Source: Dolomedes plantarius (Eukaryota; Arthropoda; Arachnida; Araneae; Dolomedidae). From it: a stretch of DNA of 64,000 bases. Below are positions 53,040 through 64,000 of the stretch, piece after piece. Location: positions 186,523,781 to 186,587,780 of the forward strand of contig OU015496.1 of NCBI GenBank assembly GCA_907164885.2. Direction: 5' to 3'. The notes beneath the pieces were generated by a model that was not told the DNA's origin, searched no databases, and saw only the letters and a program-made list of their open reading frames with translations. Each line of letters opens with the position of its first letter. Positions within the stretch are counted from its first letter, which is position 1. The position numbers were made by a program, and so were the translations under genes.

Positions 53040-53989
53040 AGTCGTATCTTGGAAGACAAACCACGCACGCACAGTGGTTCCAGGCAGTAGTTCTCAAATT
53101 GCAGTTCATCCGGGAATCAAATGCGACAGATGTTTTTTTCTTCATTTCATCACTTGTAAAACATACTAACTGTGTTATTTTTGTTCCGAATGCATAATTT
53201 CGATCAGTTTTATTTTATAATAATAAAGGCTCTATATTGAGTCGGAAACGGAGTTGAAAATTTCAGTTAGACTAGTGTAAATAAAACACTGTGCTAAACT
53301 GTGCAGCTATGTATATACCTCGTACTAACAAACGTAAAGGATTCATAATCTCTCGATTCAATAATTTGGGTTGCAAACTGTACTTAAAAACATGACAAAC
53401 TTTATTTTATATCTGTCTCTTTGAACGAATTTCTGACAAAAGAACTTTTGTTTCTGCAGATTTTAGTGAAATAGTCGTCAGTCTATTTCTAATCCTATGA
53501 CAACGATTCTCGAAAGAAGAGATAATGATCAGGTAACAAAAGTAGTATTAAATATCTCCATCACACTTGAAATATTCTTTATCCCATTGATGCGCAAATT
53601 ATTTTCGTTCGCGACCCACTTCTTTCAAATTAAAAATCACGCGACCCCAATGAAAGTTCATTGGTAATTAAATTTAAAAAAAAAATTAGGACAATGTTTA
53701 CAAAAAGAATACAAAAACGAAATAAGCAAATTTTGAGAAACTATTTCGAAAATCAATCAACTGACGATTTTGGTTATATATTTACTTTGCATAATAACAT
53801 TAAAAAAATGTCTTCCGTCTACAATTTGTTTTTTGACAGATCTTATGTAACTAAAACTTCATATTTAAGTATTAATATGTATTTGTACTTCATTTAGATA
53901 AAAACTAACAAAAGTTAAAACTAAAATAGAGTATGATTTGAAAATTATAAGCTTCATATTAAAACATTGGAAATTATAAATTTTATTTA
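53040..53989. other. Non-coding stretch
   Basis: No genes or termini recognised. A 78-residue plus frame at 53661-53897 is Lys/Asn/Tyr-rich and unremarkable. Confidence 0.4.
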
Positions 53990-54392
53990 TCTATATATAT
54001 AAAACAGTTCCGTAATTGACTGACTGACCGACTGACAGATAACGCACAGACCAAACCGCTGGACCTAAAGGGCTGAAATTTTGTATGGAGATTCTTCATA
54101 GTGTACAAACAAAGATTTTTTTAAAATTCTTAGATCTTTTTAAAATTCTTAGATTTTAAAAATTAAATTTTAAGCTGTTTTTGTAACATTCTTTAAAGTT
54201 TGCATTTAAAATAATAATCTGGGGGTTATAAAATTTATATCACGAGTAAGATCATAGAAATTCCTTTAAAATGAAATCTTTTTCGAATCTTTACCTCTAT
54301 TTTCTGATTTTTGGTGAATTTTTAATTTTTAGAACTTAATTTATTAAGTGCTGATCTCGTGGTTTCTTTTCATATTTTAGAATTCTACCCTC
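53990..54392 (+). mobile_element. Helitron 5' part, second family
   Basis: Starts TCTATATATATAAAACAGTT after an A, and matches the minus-strand start of the Helitron at 60072-61306 (gactgacagataacgcacag, caaaccgctggacctaaag, cacgtggtttctttt-like end). Similarity is lost near 54390 and no CTAG hairpin end was found, so the copy is 3'-truncated. Confidence 0.6.
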
Positions 54393-55588
54393 ATATCATC
54401 GTTATCTGGTTATTATAGTTACTAACTTTGAAAACCAGTATCGCATATATAAGTAAAAGCGAATAGAAGCAATGTAGCCTTGTTAGACTATTTGACACCT
54501 TATTTAATAATATCGTATTCTCGGAACATGTAAAAAATATAAATAAAAGTATGTAAATATCGAAAGAGTAAAGCATGTTTTTAAATTATGTAATTCAGTA
54601 TGATCGTCGTGTTTTTGTTGGCCGTTCGCAGAGCTGTTTTTTTTTGCGTGCATAACGCGTCCGTTTTTTGTGATACACGTACCGTTCCAATGCTCCTTGA
54701 GGTTTTCGCATGCACTGAGCATTTTGCGACGGGAAAAAGTGGGTGTCGCCATTCGAAAATTTCGATTTTTTATACCTTTAACCGTAACCGTGAGCGCCAC
54801 TTTGTTGCCGTTCATAGAATCCCGAGCTCATACCTCTGAATAACTATGTCTGAAATCTCATCTCGATCGGTTGAACGGAACAGCCGCTAGAGGTCCATAT
54901 ATCGGCAAAGTTTTTATTTATGACCACCTTGTTTATCTTATGCATTTTTGAAGATATAATTGTGAAATTACATATAGAAAAATCCACACGCTATCTTTTA
55001 ATAGCAAACGATAATTTTTCAAAAATTTTCGTTTTTAACTGGCATAAATACTTTAACAAAGTATCCTTAACTCAATTTTGGAAAGAAGAAAAAAAAAATG
55101 GAGATTGCTAGTTTTGATCCTACATCTCTCGTACCTGAGTTTACAAAATCCTTTCAAAAGAAAAAGAAACAGCATATTTTAAAAAGCATTATTTTTTGCC
55201 TTCCTTTTGGGCTTGACGGCAAGAGGCATTTTTACACCGCTGGAACATTCGCTGAAAACATCCAAAAGGGGGAAAATCTCACGCAAAACGATTTCCGGCG
55301 TCCTTGACCGCCGTTGCCCGCGTGTGCTTGAGAGGCATACGAGTCCATGCATGCATGCCTGCTCATCGTTTGCCCCTGGAAATAAGCCGATGATTTTTTG
55401 TAACGTGTCATCTCAGATATCGCCGAATCTCAGCTGAAGACTCTGGATCGCGTAACATTTCTCCGAAAGTTAGGGATATATATCCGTTTGAGGAAAATAA
55501 TGCTAAACATTAGGATACTGAACGAACGGCGCTTTCCACTGCCAGGCCCTATTTTAATTCCACTTGTGTGTTGAAGGCAAAATATTGT
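54393..55588. other. Non-coding stretch
   Basis: The GC-balanced part 54600-54880 has overlapping short frames on both strands, as does 55200-55440. No protein family or transposon end recognised. Confidence 0.4.
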
Positions 55589-55903
55589 TACCGTATTTTC
55601 CACGGTAAAATGCGAACTTTTAATAAAAAAAATAAGATCGAAATTTACGGGTGAGCGTTATACGGCGGATATCAAAATGATAGACTTAAAAATAAGGAAA
55701 TGATGAACATAAAATAAATTATATTTCTGCATGTACCTAAATGCTGTTTATTTAAAAGAAATGACATACCTTATGAACTTAAAAAAGTTAATAATTGGAT
55801 AACATGAATAATTCGTCATATTCGTCTTCAGGCACATCATCGAATTCTGTTTCATCTTCACCATCCCTGTTAGTCTAATCCATAAATAAATATTCATCTT
55901 CCG

Positions 55904-56196
55904 CAGGGCCGCCCAGAGACTTTACGGGGCCTGCGGCAAACTTCTGTTGGGGGCCCCAAGAAAAATAAAAAATGGAAAGAGACGAAAACACACATCCAAA
56001 TTAAGTTACTCATACTTAAAATTTTATTACATGAATGATTAACATAATTATTATATTTCATTGCACTGCTCTCTTGTTATATTTTCTGAGGAAATCTAAT
56101 AAATAAAATTTGTAAAATTTTTTTGGGGCCCCTCCGGCAGTTGGGGGCCTGGGGCAAATTGCCCCAGTTGCCCCCCCCCCCCTCTGGGCGGCCCTG
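55904..56196. mobile_element. hAT MITE, CAGGGCCGCCCAGAG type
   Basis: 293 bp with ends CAGGGCCGCCCAGAGAC and CTCTGGGCGGCCCTG and a perfect 8-bp duplication atcttccg (55896-55903, 56197-56204). The sub-terminal ggggcccc blocks resemble those of the 33.9-kb element. It is nested in the TA-type element. Confidence 0.9.
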
Positions 56197-56284
56197 ATCT
56201 TCCGTTCCATCTAGACTGTTAGTTATATACTATATTATTTAAATTTCTTCGTCAAAAAAAGGTTGCGTTATACGGAGAATATAC

Positions 56285-56832
56285 ATAATAATTAAATAAT
56301 TACAAGATAAAAAGAACTTTTTATATACCACGTTTTTAAATTTTCTGTTGAATCATATCAACTAATTGCAAAAACCTTCACTTAAATAAAGGAAGTGAAA
56401 AATAATAATTAATTTTAATCACTTTTTAGTCGTTTCCACTAACCACAGACTTTATAAACTGCTAACTTTTATAATTTTTTAAAATTTTTCGCACAATATT
56501 TTTGCAACAAACTAAATTTACATATATTCTGTTTTCAAAATCGTCAAACGCCGTTACGCAAAAGTGCAAGCATTAAATTCGATCGAAGCGCCACCTTGCG
56601 GATTTTTTCCGAACTAACTTTCCATACAAAACCAAAATTAACTGAAAATGGATTCAATTCTGCTTAAAGATGGCTAAAAGTATTAAAAGAATGCATTGCC
56701 GCCGCGTTCTGAGCTATTCTAAAAGTTTCAAATGTCTAGCTAGTCAGGTAGTTAAAACTCGATTACAAGATTTGTATTGGACAAACGCACAAACAAGAAA
56801 GCGAGTTAATAAGAACGTGGTAAAAATGTAGT
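56285..56832 (+). repeat. Shared core sequence, copy 3
   Basis: Begins ataattacaagataaaaaga and ends gaacgtggtaaaaat. It matches 24465-24890 and, inverted, 28228-28681. Its middle (about 56370-56610) is longer and different, so this copy may be closer to a parent sequence. Confidence 0.7.
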
Positions 56833-56874
56833 TTATAAATGATAGGTGCGCGTTATACGCTGGAAAATACGGTA

Positions 56875-57348
56875 CTTATTTATTTAATCGATCGACGTGG
56901 AACATGATCTGAAAATGATACTAACATAGCGACTGATCAAGAAATATTCTAGTTTAAAACTCACAACCACCACAGAGGTGGAGGGGGGAGGAGTTCTAGG
57001 GTAATCTACTCTAGTTATTTCAAATATTTTCAATAACGTATGATAACATAATTTAACACAATATTGTAGACTTCCACCTAAACAGCAATAATTTTAATCT
57101 TGCATTCTTAAAAATTAGTACCGTTTGTCTGTGCTTTTAATATTTTAAAGATTATTTATTCTTAACAATACGTGTTTTATTTACCATACTGATTTACCCC
57201 CTTTTCTTTATTTAAACAATTTATAATAAAATCCTTTCACAGTCCCTCAAACCAATTGTTTTCTATTTTTTACTTTTCAAACGAAATCAACACATTTGTT
57301 AATTTCCAGGCCTATGCATCAGTACAATTTTAAGTAAGAAGGAGTTAA
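56875..57348. other. Non-coding stretch
   Basis: AT-rich sequence. Nothing recognised. Confidence 0.4.
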
Positions 57349-57352
57349 AGAT

Positions 57353-57932
57353 TGTAACGACCTCCGTAAAATAGCGAATATTTTGCGCGTAGAAATGCCG
57401 AGAAGACCAACCAACGCGCGGTTTGTGTGCACGTAATTGATTTAGACGGCTGGAGACAGGCAGTCTTGGCGACATAAAAGACCAGAAGTGCTACCGACAG
57501 CTCGAACAGTTCGCCAGCTGCAAAAAGGAAGTTACCGATCGGAGGCGCCTAGTCGTCTGGGAACGTAACTGAATAAAGAAAGGCGGCGTTTTCCAGACGT
57601 TTCGAGAACGTTCCGCAGAGGTATATAAAGTCGCCGAACGCGGATTCGTTGCTGAGAGTCAGTGATTCAGAGATTAAGTTATTCAGATTGACGCTGGAGC
57701 CGGAGACAAGGAGATTCTGTCAGGCCTTGATAGACTTGAATGAGGGCAGCAACAACTCAAGTCTGACCTTCTTCGTCGATGCCGTGAACCCACGAGTTTA
57801 ATATTTTTATATATATTGCAAATAGCCTGTATTTAGTCGAGAAATGCAATTAAAGCATTAAATACAAAAAGGCTGGCAGTCTTTTATTTAAGGCTGCCTT
57901 ATGCAAGGACTTTTATTTAACAAGTCCTTGCA
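57353..57932 (+). mobile_element. Solo LTR, probably Gypsy-type
   Basis: 580 bp starting TGTAACGACC and ending CCTTGCA, flanked by agat (57349-57352 and 57933-57936). It contains a TATA box (gtatataaag, 57621-57630) followed about 37 bases later by an initiator-like tcagtg, ATTAAA-type poly(A) signals near 57855, and a terminal hairpin (gcaaggactt…aagtccttgc). TG…CA ends, a 4-bp duplication and an internal promoter fit an LTR left by recombination. The superfamily is inferred. Confidence 0.7.
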
Positions 57933-57936
57933 AGAT

Positions 57937-58796
57937 ACATTTGGTTCATCAATTAAAGTGTACATTTTAAGGACACGTTTTGATTACTTTTCATTCTATG
58001 ACTCAGGGATAAATTCTAATTTATTTAAAATTTAAATCCTGCGGACTTGCAGCTCCTTATTCTACTCCTTATTCTCCTTATACTCCCTATATTCCTCCTT
58101 ATTCCGAGAAGTACTTTTAAAAAGCTTTAAAAAAATCACAAATTAAAGTTATGATATTAAATTAAATTTTTAAAGATTTAACTAATCGATTTAAAAATAT
58201 TTTATTTAAAGGTTTGAAAAGCACTTTTTCGCGAAAAGAATTCTCAAAATTTAACCGTAACACGCTGTTTACGGTAAACTGGTTTGATAATGTTGCAATT
58301 CCCATCTGAAATTTTAGGTTATGATGTTAACTTAAAATGTCATTGTCTCTCTTTCAAGACCTCTTTTTCCTTTTATGCATTTTTGTTCATTATAATCTAC
58401 ATTTCACGCTGCATGACTACATGAATTGCGCAACAGTTGCATTTAATATTGAAATACCACGATTTTTTTTGTTTCTTGAGCTCGGAGGAAGGAACTTTAA
58501 CTCCCTCCCTTTCTGGGAATTACGCTACTAAACGTATTTTTAACATTAGTCTGATATCTGTCCTACATACGTAGATATTAAGGGAAGGAGTATGGATGCT
58601 TAAATGCAATGTACAAATAGTTTTATATTTGATCATATCAGTGTTCATGTAAGATATATGCGAGTAAATGGTGTAATTTTAAGCTTGGGAAAATTTAGAA
58701 TCTGAGTAAATTTTGTAATTGATTTAAGGAAATTCTGATTTATGGAAAGTTGAGTTTGAGGAACTTACTGATTCGTCCCCACATGCAGCTTCAAAA
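57937..58796. other. Non-coding stretch
   Basis: AT-rich sequence; short ctccttattc repeats near 58050-58100. Nothing else recognised. Confidence 0.4.
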
Positions 58797-58798
58797 TA

Positions 58799-59767
58799 CA
58801 GTGATTTCCGCTTGTAAGAATCACGTTTCTTATTACTGTTTTTGATTCTTATAAGCGGTTGATTCTTATAGCCGAAATTTAGGTTTTTGGACAGGCACAC
58901 ACACACCTATATCTATATATACATATATGAGATAATTTACCATAAAATACTGTTTAATTTACGTTAAATACCTTTTATTAAAATTATTTTTTTATAATTT
59001 TAAAAATACAACTTAATTTCTAGACCTATAAGTAGATACACATTATAGTAAGAGAAGAAAAAAAATCCAATATTTGTTACAACATACCTGCTTAACAGTT
59101 TTAACATTTCAACTACAGGAAGGGAACAAGAAAAAGTTTTCTATAGTAGTTTGACGTCATGAAGTTTTCAGGAGGTTGTTTATACCTCTTTCAATACTAA
59201 AAGTCTCAAACGAAGATTCACCTTCTAGCTTACGTTTCACGATTTGATAACGTGCCGAATCTACTAATGTCACGCTTACCTAAGTGATTGTGGATACTTC
59301 GCCGAAGATTTATGTGTTTCAGGGTCCAGGAAGCCGCGACCAGGATGTGAAAGGTGGGAAAAAAGAGTCCCTATTTGTGTTTGTCAGTGGAGAAAAGTGA
59401 AATCGGACCCGGACGGGTAAAGATGTCCCCGGGTCAAGCTAATAGGACAGTGTTGTGCTAAAGCGTTTAAGGGGAAACTATTATGTTACGTCTAACAAAG
59501 AAAGGGAGGAATTTTACTACTATATTCCATCCCATCTTATCAATCTTTCTTTAAAAAAAAAAAAAGAAAGAAAGAACTTCGTGTCTATTGAGGGTTTAGG
59601 TGGCTTTTTTTGGAAAAGTGAAAGGAAAGCGAAGAGTGTAAACTGATTCTTAAAACCGGTGGAATGATTCTTTAAAGCGAAAATTTTAACATGGAAATAA
59701 TACATTTGTTTTTGTTTTCGCGATATTGATTCTTATAACCACTGACCACTATAAGCGGTGGTTACTG
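58799..59767. mobile_element. pogo-like non-autonomous element, CCGCTTATAA family
   Basis: Starts CAGTGATTTCCGCTTGTAAG and ends accactataagcggtggtta before ctg, flanked by TA (58797-58798, 59768-59769). Inner repeats of gattcttataagcggttg occur near both ends. A partial second copy is at 62665-62777. No transposase frame. Confidence 0.7.
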
Positions 59768-59911
59768 TATATAAAAGTAGCTAAAGACTTTTTTTTTTTC
59801 AGATGTTGACATAGATATCGTGACATAAACGTAAATAACAAATATGTAAGTAAGAAAACCTGAGTCTGAAAAGAAATGTGATTGAAAAGTGAAAGAATTA
59901 TGCCAATAGAG

Positions 59912-60071
59912 CAGGCTTGCACAACATATAGCCCACGGGCCACATGCGGCCAACCAGCATTCTTTCTTTAACCCGCGCAGCCTTTTGCGTAGACGCATAA
60001 AATTTTAAATATAAAAAAATACGGAATATTATTTGTATATTTTTAACATTACAAAAGGAATATAGAAGCAA
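59912..60071. repeat. hAT terminus fragment
   Basis: caggcttgcacaacatatag followed by cccacgggccacatgcggcc is typical of hAT/Charlie-like ends. It is cut by the Helitron starting at 60072; no opposite end found. Confidence 0.45.
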
Positions 60072-61306
60072 CTAGCTGAATACCCGTACTTCGCTACGGA
60101 GTACATTCAAATTAAATACAACGGTCAATGTATGCAATTAATGCCAAAAGAAAAATAAATATATATACTATATATATATATATAGATGAAAAAATCGTAA
60201 CGGATACTTTTATAGAGAAATTAATGTAGAAGAAAATATTCAAATTAAATACAACGGTCAATGTATGCAATTGTTTTGTATGATTAATATCCATAAAACA
60301 TACTAATTTGAATTAAATTCTTAAAAAACTTCCATCTCAATTATTCTAGTGGTTAAATTTTATCTTTTACCGTATTTTAATATTTTTTTTACCAATTTGT
60401 TTCGTTGTTACGCAAGTGACGCAAAATTAATTTAAAGTATCACGAAAAGAAAAGAAACCACGTGATCAGGATTTAATAAATTAAATTCTAAAAATTAATC
60501 TTTAAAAAATCAGAAAATGGAGGTACAAATTCGTAAAAGATTTCATTTTAAAGGAATTTTTAGGATCTTTCTCGTGATATAAATTTTATAACGCCCAGAT
60601 TATTTTAAATGCAAACTTTAAAGAATATTACAAAAACAGCTTAAAAATTAAATTTTTAAAAATCCAAGAAGAATTTTTCAAAAATATTTCTTAGTGCACC
60701 CCTACACTATAAGAAGAATCTCCATGCAAAATTTCAGCCTTTTAGGTCCAGCGGTTTGGTCTGTGCGTTATCTGTCAGTCAGTTACAGAACTGTTTTATA
60801 TATGAGGCGGTGAAAGGCAAAGTGGTGTAAGTCACATTTTCAACTTTTTCCATTTGAGGGCAAAAATGTAATCTCCATGTTCAATTTCAAGTGGAATTGT
60901 AAATAGTTATTATTTGCAATATTATAATAATTGTTATGAATTATAATTTGTTCAATTTATGGTGGAATTTTTTGTAGTTTTTGCAGTAAAACTCTTTTGA
61001 CTTACACCACTTGACTTACTGACTTACACCACTTTGCCTTTCACCGCCTCAAGGCGTAAGTCACATTTTCAACTTTTTTTATTTTAGGGCAAAAATATAA
61101 TCTCCATGTTCAATTTATAGTGGAATTGCAAATAATTATCATTTGAAATATTATAATAATTATTATGAATTATAATTTGTTCAATTTAGAGTGGAATTTT
61201 TTTGTAGTTCTTGCAGTAAAACGCGTTGAACTTACACCACTTGACTTACTGACTTCTACCCGATCTTCTTACTGACCACTTTGCCTTTCACCTCCTCATA
61301 TATAGA
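60072..61306 (-). mobile_element. Non-autonomous Helitron, second family, with nested MITE dimer
   Basis: On the minus strand the 3' end is ccgta-gcgaag-tacgg (hairpin), ggtattcag-type spacer and CTAG before T; the 5' end TCTATATAT lies at 61306 after A. The 5' AT tract is split by a 500-bp MITE dimer (60801-61301) so that ATATAAAACAGTTCTG resumes at 60800. Near the 3' end a block with caaattaaatacaacggtca is duplicated (60106 and 60239). No Rep/helicase coding. It is related to 53990-54392. Confidence 0.75.
60801..61301. mobile_element. Head-to-tail dimer of the 49.1-kb MITE family
   Basis: Unit 1 (60801-61050) has both ends, tatgaggcggtgaaaggcaa and tttgcctttcaccgcctca. Unit 2 (61051-61301) lacks the first ~20 bp and ends tttgcctttcacctcctcat. 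The units share their interiors (cacattttcaactttttt, tctccatgttcaattt, aattataatttgttcaattt). Confidence 0.75.
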
Positions 61307-61677
61307 TTAATATTAATATTTACTTAATTTTTAAAATAATGAAATCCAACGTTCATACCCTACTAAAGCTGATAAAATAATGATTTTCAGCCATGTGTGT
61401 ATAGTCATTACAAACTTTATGAGTGGACGAAAGCTGAAATGAACTGCTTGTGAAGAGAAAGAAAGGGGAAAACGTAGGAACACCGTAATAGACTTATTCA
61501 GAATGTGGGAGTACTGGCGAATATGAAAAAGCAGTTTTACCTATGAAGAGCTTTTAGAACTATTTCCATCGAATTACATTCTTTTCGTTCGGCTGGGAGG
61601 GGAGGGGGGAGAGAAACGAAGGGCTATTCTTTTCCGAATAATATTTACACAGAAAATTGAAGCGAATGACGCAATGG
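61307..61677. other. Non-coding stretch
   Basis: Nothing recognised. Confidence 0.4.
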
Positions 61678-61685
61678 CTTTAAGC

Positions 61686-62202
61686 CAGTGGCGTAGCAAA
61701 GGGGGGGGGCAAGGGGGTCTATCATGCCCCGGGCGCCTCTCGCAGAGGGGCGCCAATGTAAGATATATATATTATATTACTATATGTTTTCGATGTGGAT
61801 GCCAATATAAGGTCTATATATTATATTACTATATGTTTTCGAGGTGGATGCCAATATAAGGTCTATATCTTATATTACTATATGTTTTTCGGGGAGGGCG
61901 CCAATATAAGGTATATATATTATATTACTATATTATTTTGTGGGGGGCGCCAATATAAGGTCTATATATTATATTACTATATGTTTTTAGGGGAGGGCAC
62001 CAACATAAGGTCTATATATTATGTTACTATATGCTTTTCGGGGGGGGGGGTACCAATATAAGGTCTATATATTATGTTATTATATGTTTATCGGGGGCGC
62101 CAATATAGGGTCTATATATTATATTACTATATGTTTTTCAGGGGGGGGGGGCGCCATAAAGGTATCGTGCCCCGGGCGCCAGTTATGCTCGCTACGCCAC
62201 TG
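61686..62202. mobile_element. hAT MITE with internal ~50-bp minisatellite, copy 2
   Basis: Ends CAGTGGCGTAGCAAAGGG and GCTCGCTACGCCACTG with a perfect 8-bp duplication ctttaagc (61678-61685, 62203-62210). About eight internal units of 49-52 bp each contain ccaatataaggtctatatat, tatattactatatg and a G-run. Orientation is inverse to the 5.2-kb copy. The three repeat-rich plus-strand frames (YYITICF motifs) are translations of the array. Confidence 0.9.
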
Positions 62203-62210
62203 CTTTAAGC

Positions 62211-62662
62211 CCAGGAAATAGTTGGGATTTATTCACATTGGGAACGAGATTTAGAGAAATAAGTAAGCTTGCGTGTATATATATACTTGCGTATTTTTTA
62301 AGAATAATAAGATGTTATGCCGGGGAGGGGGCGTTCAGCAAAGATTAAACTGCAGTGGAACGGTCAAAATTCATAGATCTTTCTAACATATATTGATTAC
62401 TTATTTGTTACTTATACGTTAATCACAGTTATACACAAATTTATACCAGGAGGCTTTATGCCGAAAGCGTCATTTGAAAACAACTTTAGAAATACGTTAC
62501 TGACCTCAGCGGGTTCAGTTAAACGTATTCTTTTACTGCTCGAGAAAAGGGAAAAATGTCGCAGATTAATTAGCCTTTTTTAGCAGATGCAAATTTTGGA
62601 CTTAATAACAAGGTTAATGTATTTTTACAATTTACGGGAGAAAATGTTAAAAAAAATGAAGA
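62211..62662. other. Non-coding stretch
   Basis: Nothing recognised. Confidence 0.4.
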
Positions 62663-62664
62663 TA

Positions 62665-62777
62665 CAGTGATTTCCGCTTATAAGAATCACGTTTGTTATT
62701 ACTGTTTTTGATTCTTATAAGCGGTTGATTCTTATAACCGAAATTTAGGTTTTTGGACAGGAACGCACACACCTATA
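62665..62777. mobile_element. pogo-like element end, interrupted by mariner
   Basis: Starts CAGTGATTTCCGCTTATAAG after TA (62663-62664) and matches 58799-58912 to cacacctata, where the mariner terminus begins. The remainder should lie beyond the mariner, outside the window. Confidence 0.7.
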
Positions 62778-64000
62778 CAGAGGCTGTTCACACATTTTTT
62801 AGACGATGTATATTGTATTCACAAAACTAAATTACATAAAATTCGTGTGTTTTAAATGTTTTATTTGACATCCCTTATTCTGAACTATCTTTCGACACCG
62901 CAATTTCCAGGATAATAATGCCTTTTGAAGTGTCAGAAGAGGTATTCTATCCCATTCCTCCTGAACAGCTTTCCACAGTCCTGTAAGGGTTTTGGGACGA
63001 CGTTTGGATAATGCAGATTTTAAAAGTCCGAAAACACAAAAATCCATAGGTGATACATCGGGAGATTTACTAGGGATATCAGTGAAGGGTATGGCCTTGA
63101 TACCAGTTTTTTGTTCCATTTCTTTTAGGAAATACAGTGGATTTTGATGTGTGACTGCTAGCTTTGTCCTGATGGAGTCTCACAGATTGATGGCACTGTG
63201 GGTAAAGCGATGGTATTTCATTCAGAAAAATTGGCGATAAAATATGTTCCCGATAGTATTTGGAGTTAATCTTGACATTTTTTCCCACTCTCTTTATTTT
63301 TAACTTGCCATTATAAGAAAAACCAGCAACAATCATGAATCCCTTAGAAAAACTTTCTTTCGATTCTTTGAACCATGTACTTAATTTTTTTTCTCCCCTT
63401 TTATGATAATAAATGGCTCTTTTTTTGTTGCAATCATTTAAATACACCCATGATTCATCTATTGTGACAATTGTTTTCCATTTTTCTTTGGATAAGTGTT
63501 TCTCATATCGAATTCTGCAGCGTGTCCTGCGTTCAGCGATATGATTTGGAAGAAGACGATGCACATTGTGTTTTTTCGCTTTCTTAAGATTTAAATCAAC
63601 GTTTATCATTTTGTTTACAGTGGACACCGAGCATTTTAATGATTTTGCAACTGTCCTTTGACTAGGGGGATTTTCTTTTAACATTAAACAACGTACCTTT
63701 GCAATAGTCGAAGATGAACGTTTTTTCCTTGGATACTTGTTTGGAATTTTTGTCGCACTTTGAATTTTTGAGGCTCCAATTTGAAGTTTTTTTCCCTTTC
63801 TTGTTGACGATATTACTGATCGACGCTTTATATATCACAAAACCATGACTCTCACATCGTTTTTGGATAACGGAGTATGCATATTTCTCTTCGGAAAGAG
63901 CATAAATGTAGCCTTCGAACCACTGCTTTGTTAAAAACTCCAGTTTGAATAAAAACAAAAATTTCAAGCCGCAGACGATAATTTTGACTTTTAAAAACAT
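62778..64000 (-). mobile_element. DD41D-type mariner element, 5' side cut by the window edge
   Basis: The candidate terminus cagaggctgttcacacattt lies at a TA (62776-62777), followed by 50 bp and then the transposase C-terminus on the minus strand. The other terminus was not reached. Confidence 0.65.
62832..64000 (-). pseudogene. mariner (DD41D, rosa-like) transposase, two frameshifts
   Basis: Three minus-strand frames cover one protein: 64000-63662 (N-terminal helix-turn-helix, SEEKYAYSVIQKRCESHG), 63684-63079 (second HTH PPSQRTVAKSLKCSVSTV, first Asp in TIDESWVYLND, second in LHQDKASSHTSK) and 63119-62832 (IPFTDIPSKSPDVSPMDF with the third Asp, then FGLLKSALSKRRP and LSWKLRC). About 41 residues separate the second and third Asp, which with SPMDFCVFG suggests the DD41D group. 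Frame changes lie near 63725 (A-run) and near 63145. All three catalytic Asp codons survive, so inactivation looks recent. Upstream coding may extend past 64000. Confidence 0.85.

Larger units (their letters stand above)
55591..56872. mobile_element. TA-type TIR element with shared core and nested hAT
   Basis: Ends CCGTATTTTCCACGG and GCTGGAAAATACGG, flanked by TA (55589-55590, 56873-56874); inner repeats of the gcgttatacgg type occur at both sides. It carries the shared core (56285-56832) and a complete hAT insertion (55904-56196). In the core a 54-codon frame opens at atggctaaaagtattaaaag, but I cannot assign it. Confidence 0.7.

Noticed and set aside
54840..54895. 3' end of the Helitron beginning at 53990 (a CTAG near 54888)
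   Set aside because: No hairpin before the CTAG and no similarity to the 60-kb copy there.
61674..62221. Repeat proteins with YYITICF motifs
   Set aside because: Same minisatellite, second copy; frames change with every array.

Overview
This is a eukaryotic, AT-rich, repeat-dense window with one recognisable host gene. That gene is an intronless SOX transcription factor of the SoxC group at 44512-45609. Nearly everything else that can be named is transposable-element DNA: BEL/Pao and LTR elements, hAT, PIF/Harbinger, piggyBac, pogo/Tigger, DD41D mariner, a MULE remnant, Helitrons and tRNA-derived SINE-like repeats. The element mix, a BEL/Pao element carrying a DUF1759 gag domain, a SINE-like repeat ending in (CAA)n, and the SoxC sequence suggest an arthropod, probably a chelicerate such as a spider. 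The organism is an inference.

Layout. 0-16.4 kb: short non-autonomous DNA elements (Harbinger-like foldbacks at 2.5, 9.4 and 13.3 kb; pogo/Tigger-like at 3.6 and 4.3 kb; hAT at 5.2 and 6.3 kb), a Helitron at 7.6-8.5 kb, a broken piggyBac transposase at 11.5-12.3 kb, a 202-bp tandem array at 14.2-15.0 kb, and two CpG-rich unique blocks (8.54-9.1 and 15.6-16.4 kb). 16.6-22.9 kb: a 6.0-kb BEL/Pao retrotransposon with both LTRs, a tRNA-Lys primer site and nearly complete gag-pol, nested inside a hAT element; both layers keep exact target-site duplications. 23-41 kb: more TIR elements, a SINE, a Helitron with an internal minisatellite, a hAT nested in a piggyBac-like element, and a MULE transposase scrap.

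41-49.1 kb: a roughly 8-kb interval in which I recognise no transposon. It holds the SoxC gene with a CpG-rich upstream region (CCAAT box and a full CRE palindrome) and a long AT-rich 3' flank with several poly(A) signals. 49.1-64 kb: repeat-rich again, with MITEs, a solo LTR with TATA box and Inr (57.35-57.93 kb), Helitron copies, a second copy of the minisatellite-bearing hAT element, and at the right edge a frameshifted DD41D mariner inserted in a pogo-like element.

I see no operon, CRISPR array or prokaryotic feature. The main interest is transposon architecture: nested insertions whose order can be read from target-site duplications, MITEs carrying minisatellites or arrays of short palindromes, a near-perfect 597-bp foldback, and one core sequence shared by three elements with unrelated ends. 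All boundaries were read by eye; alignments and database searches were not run.
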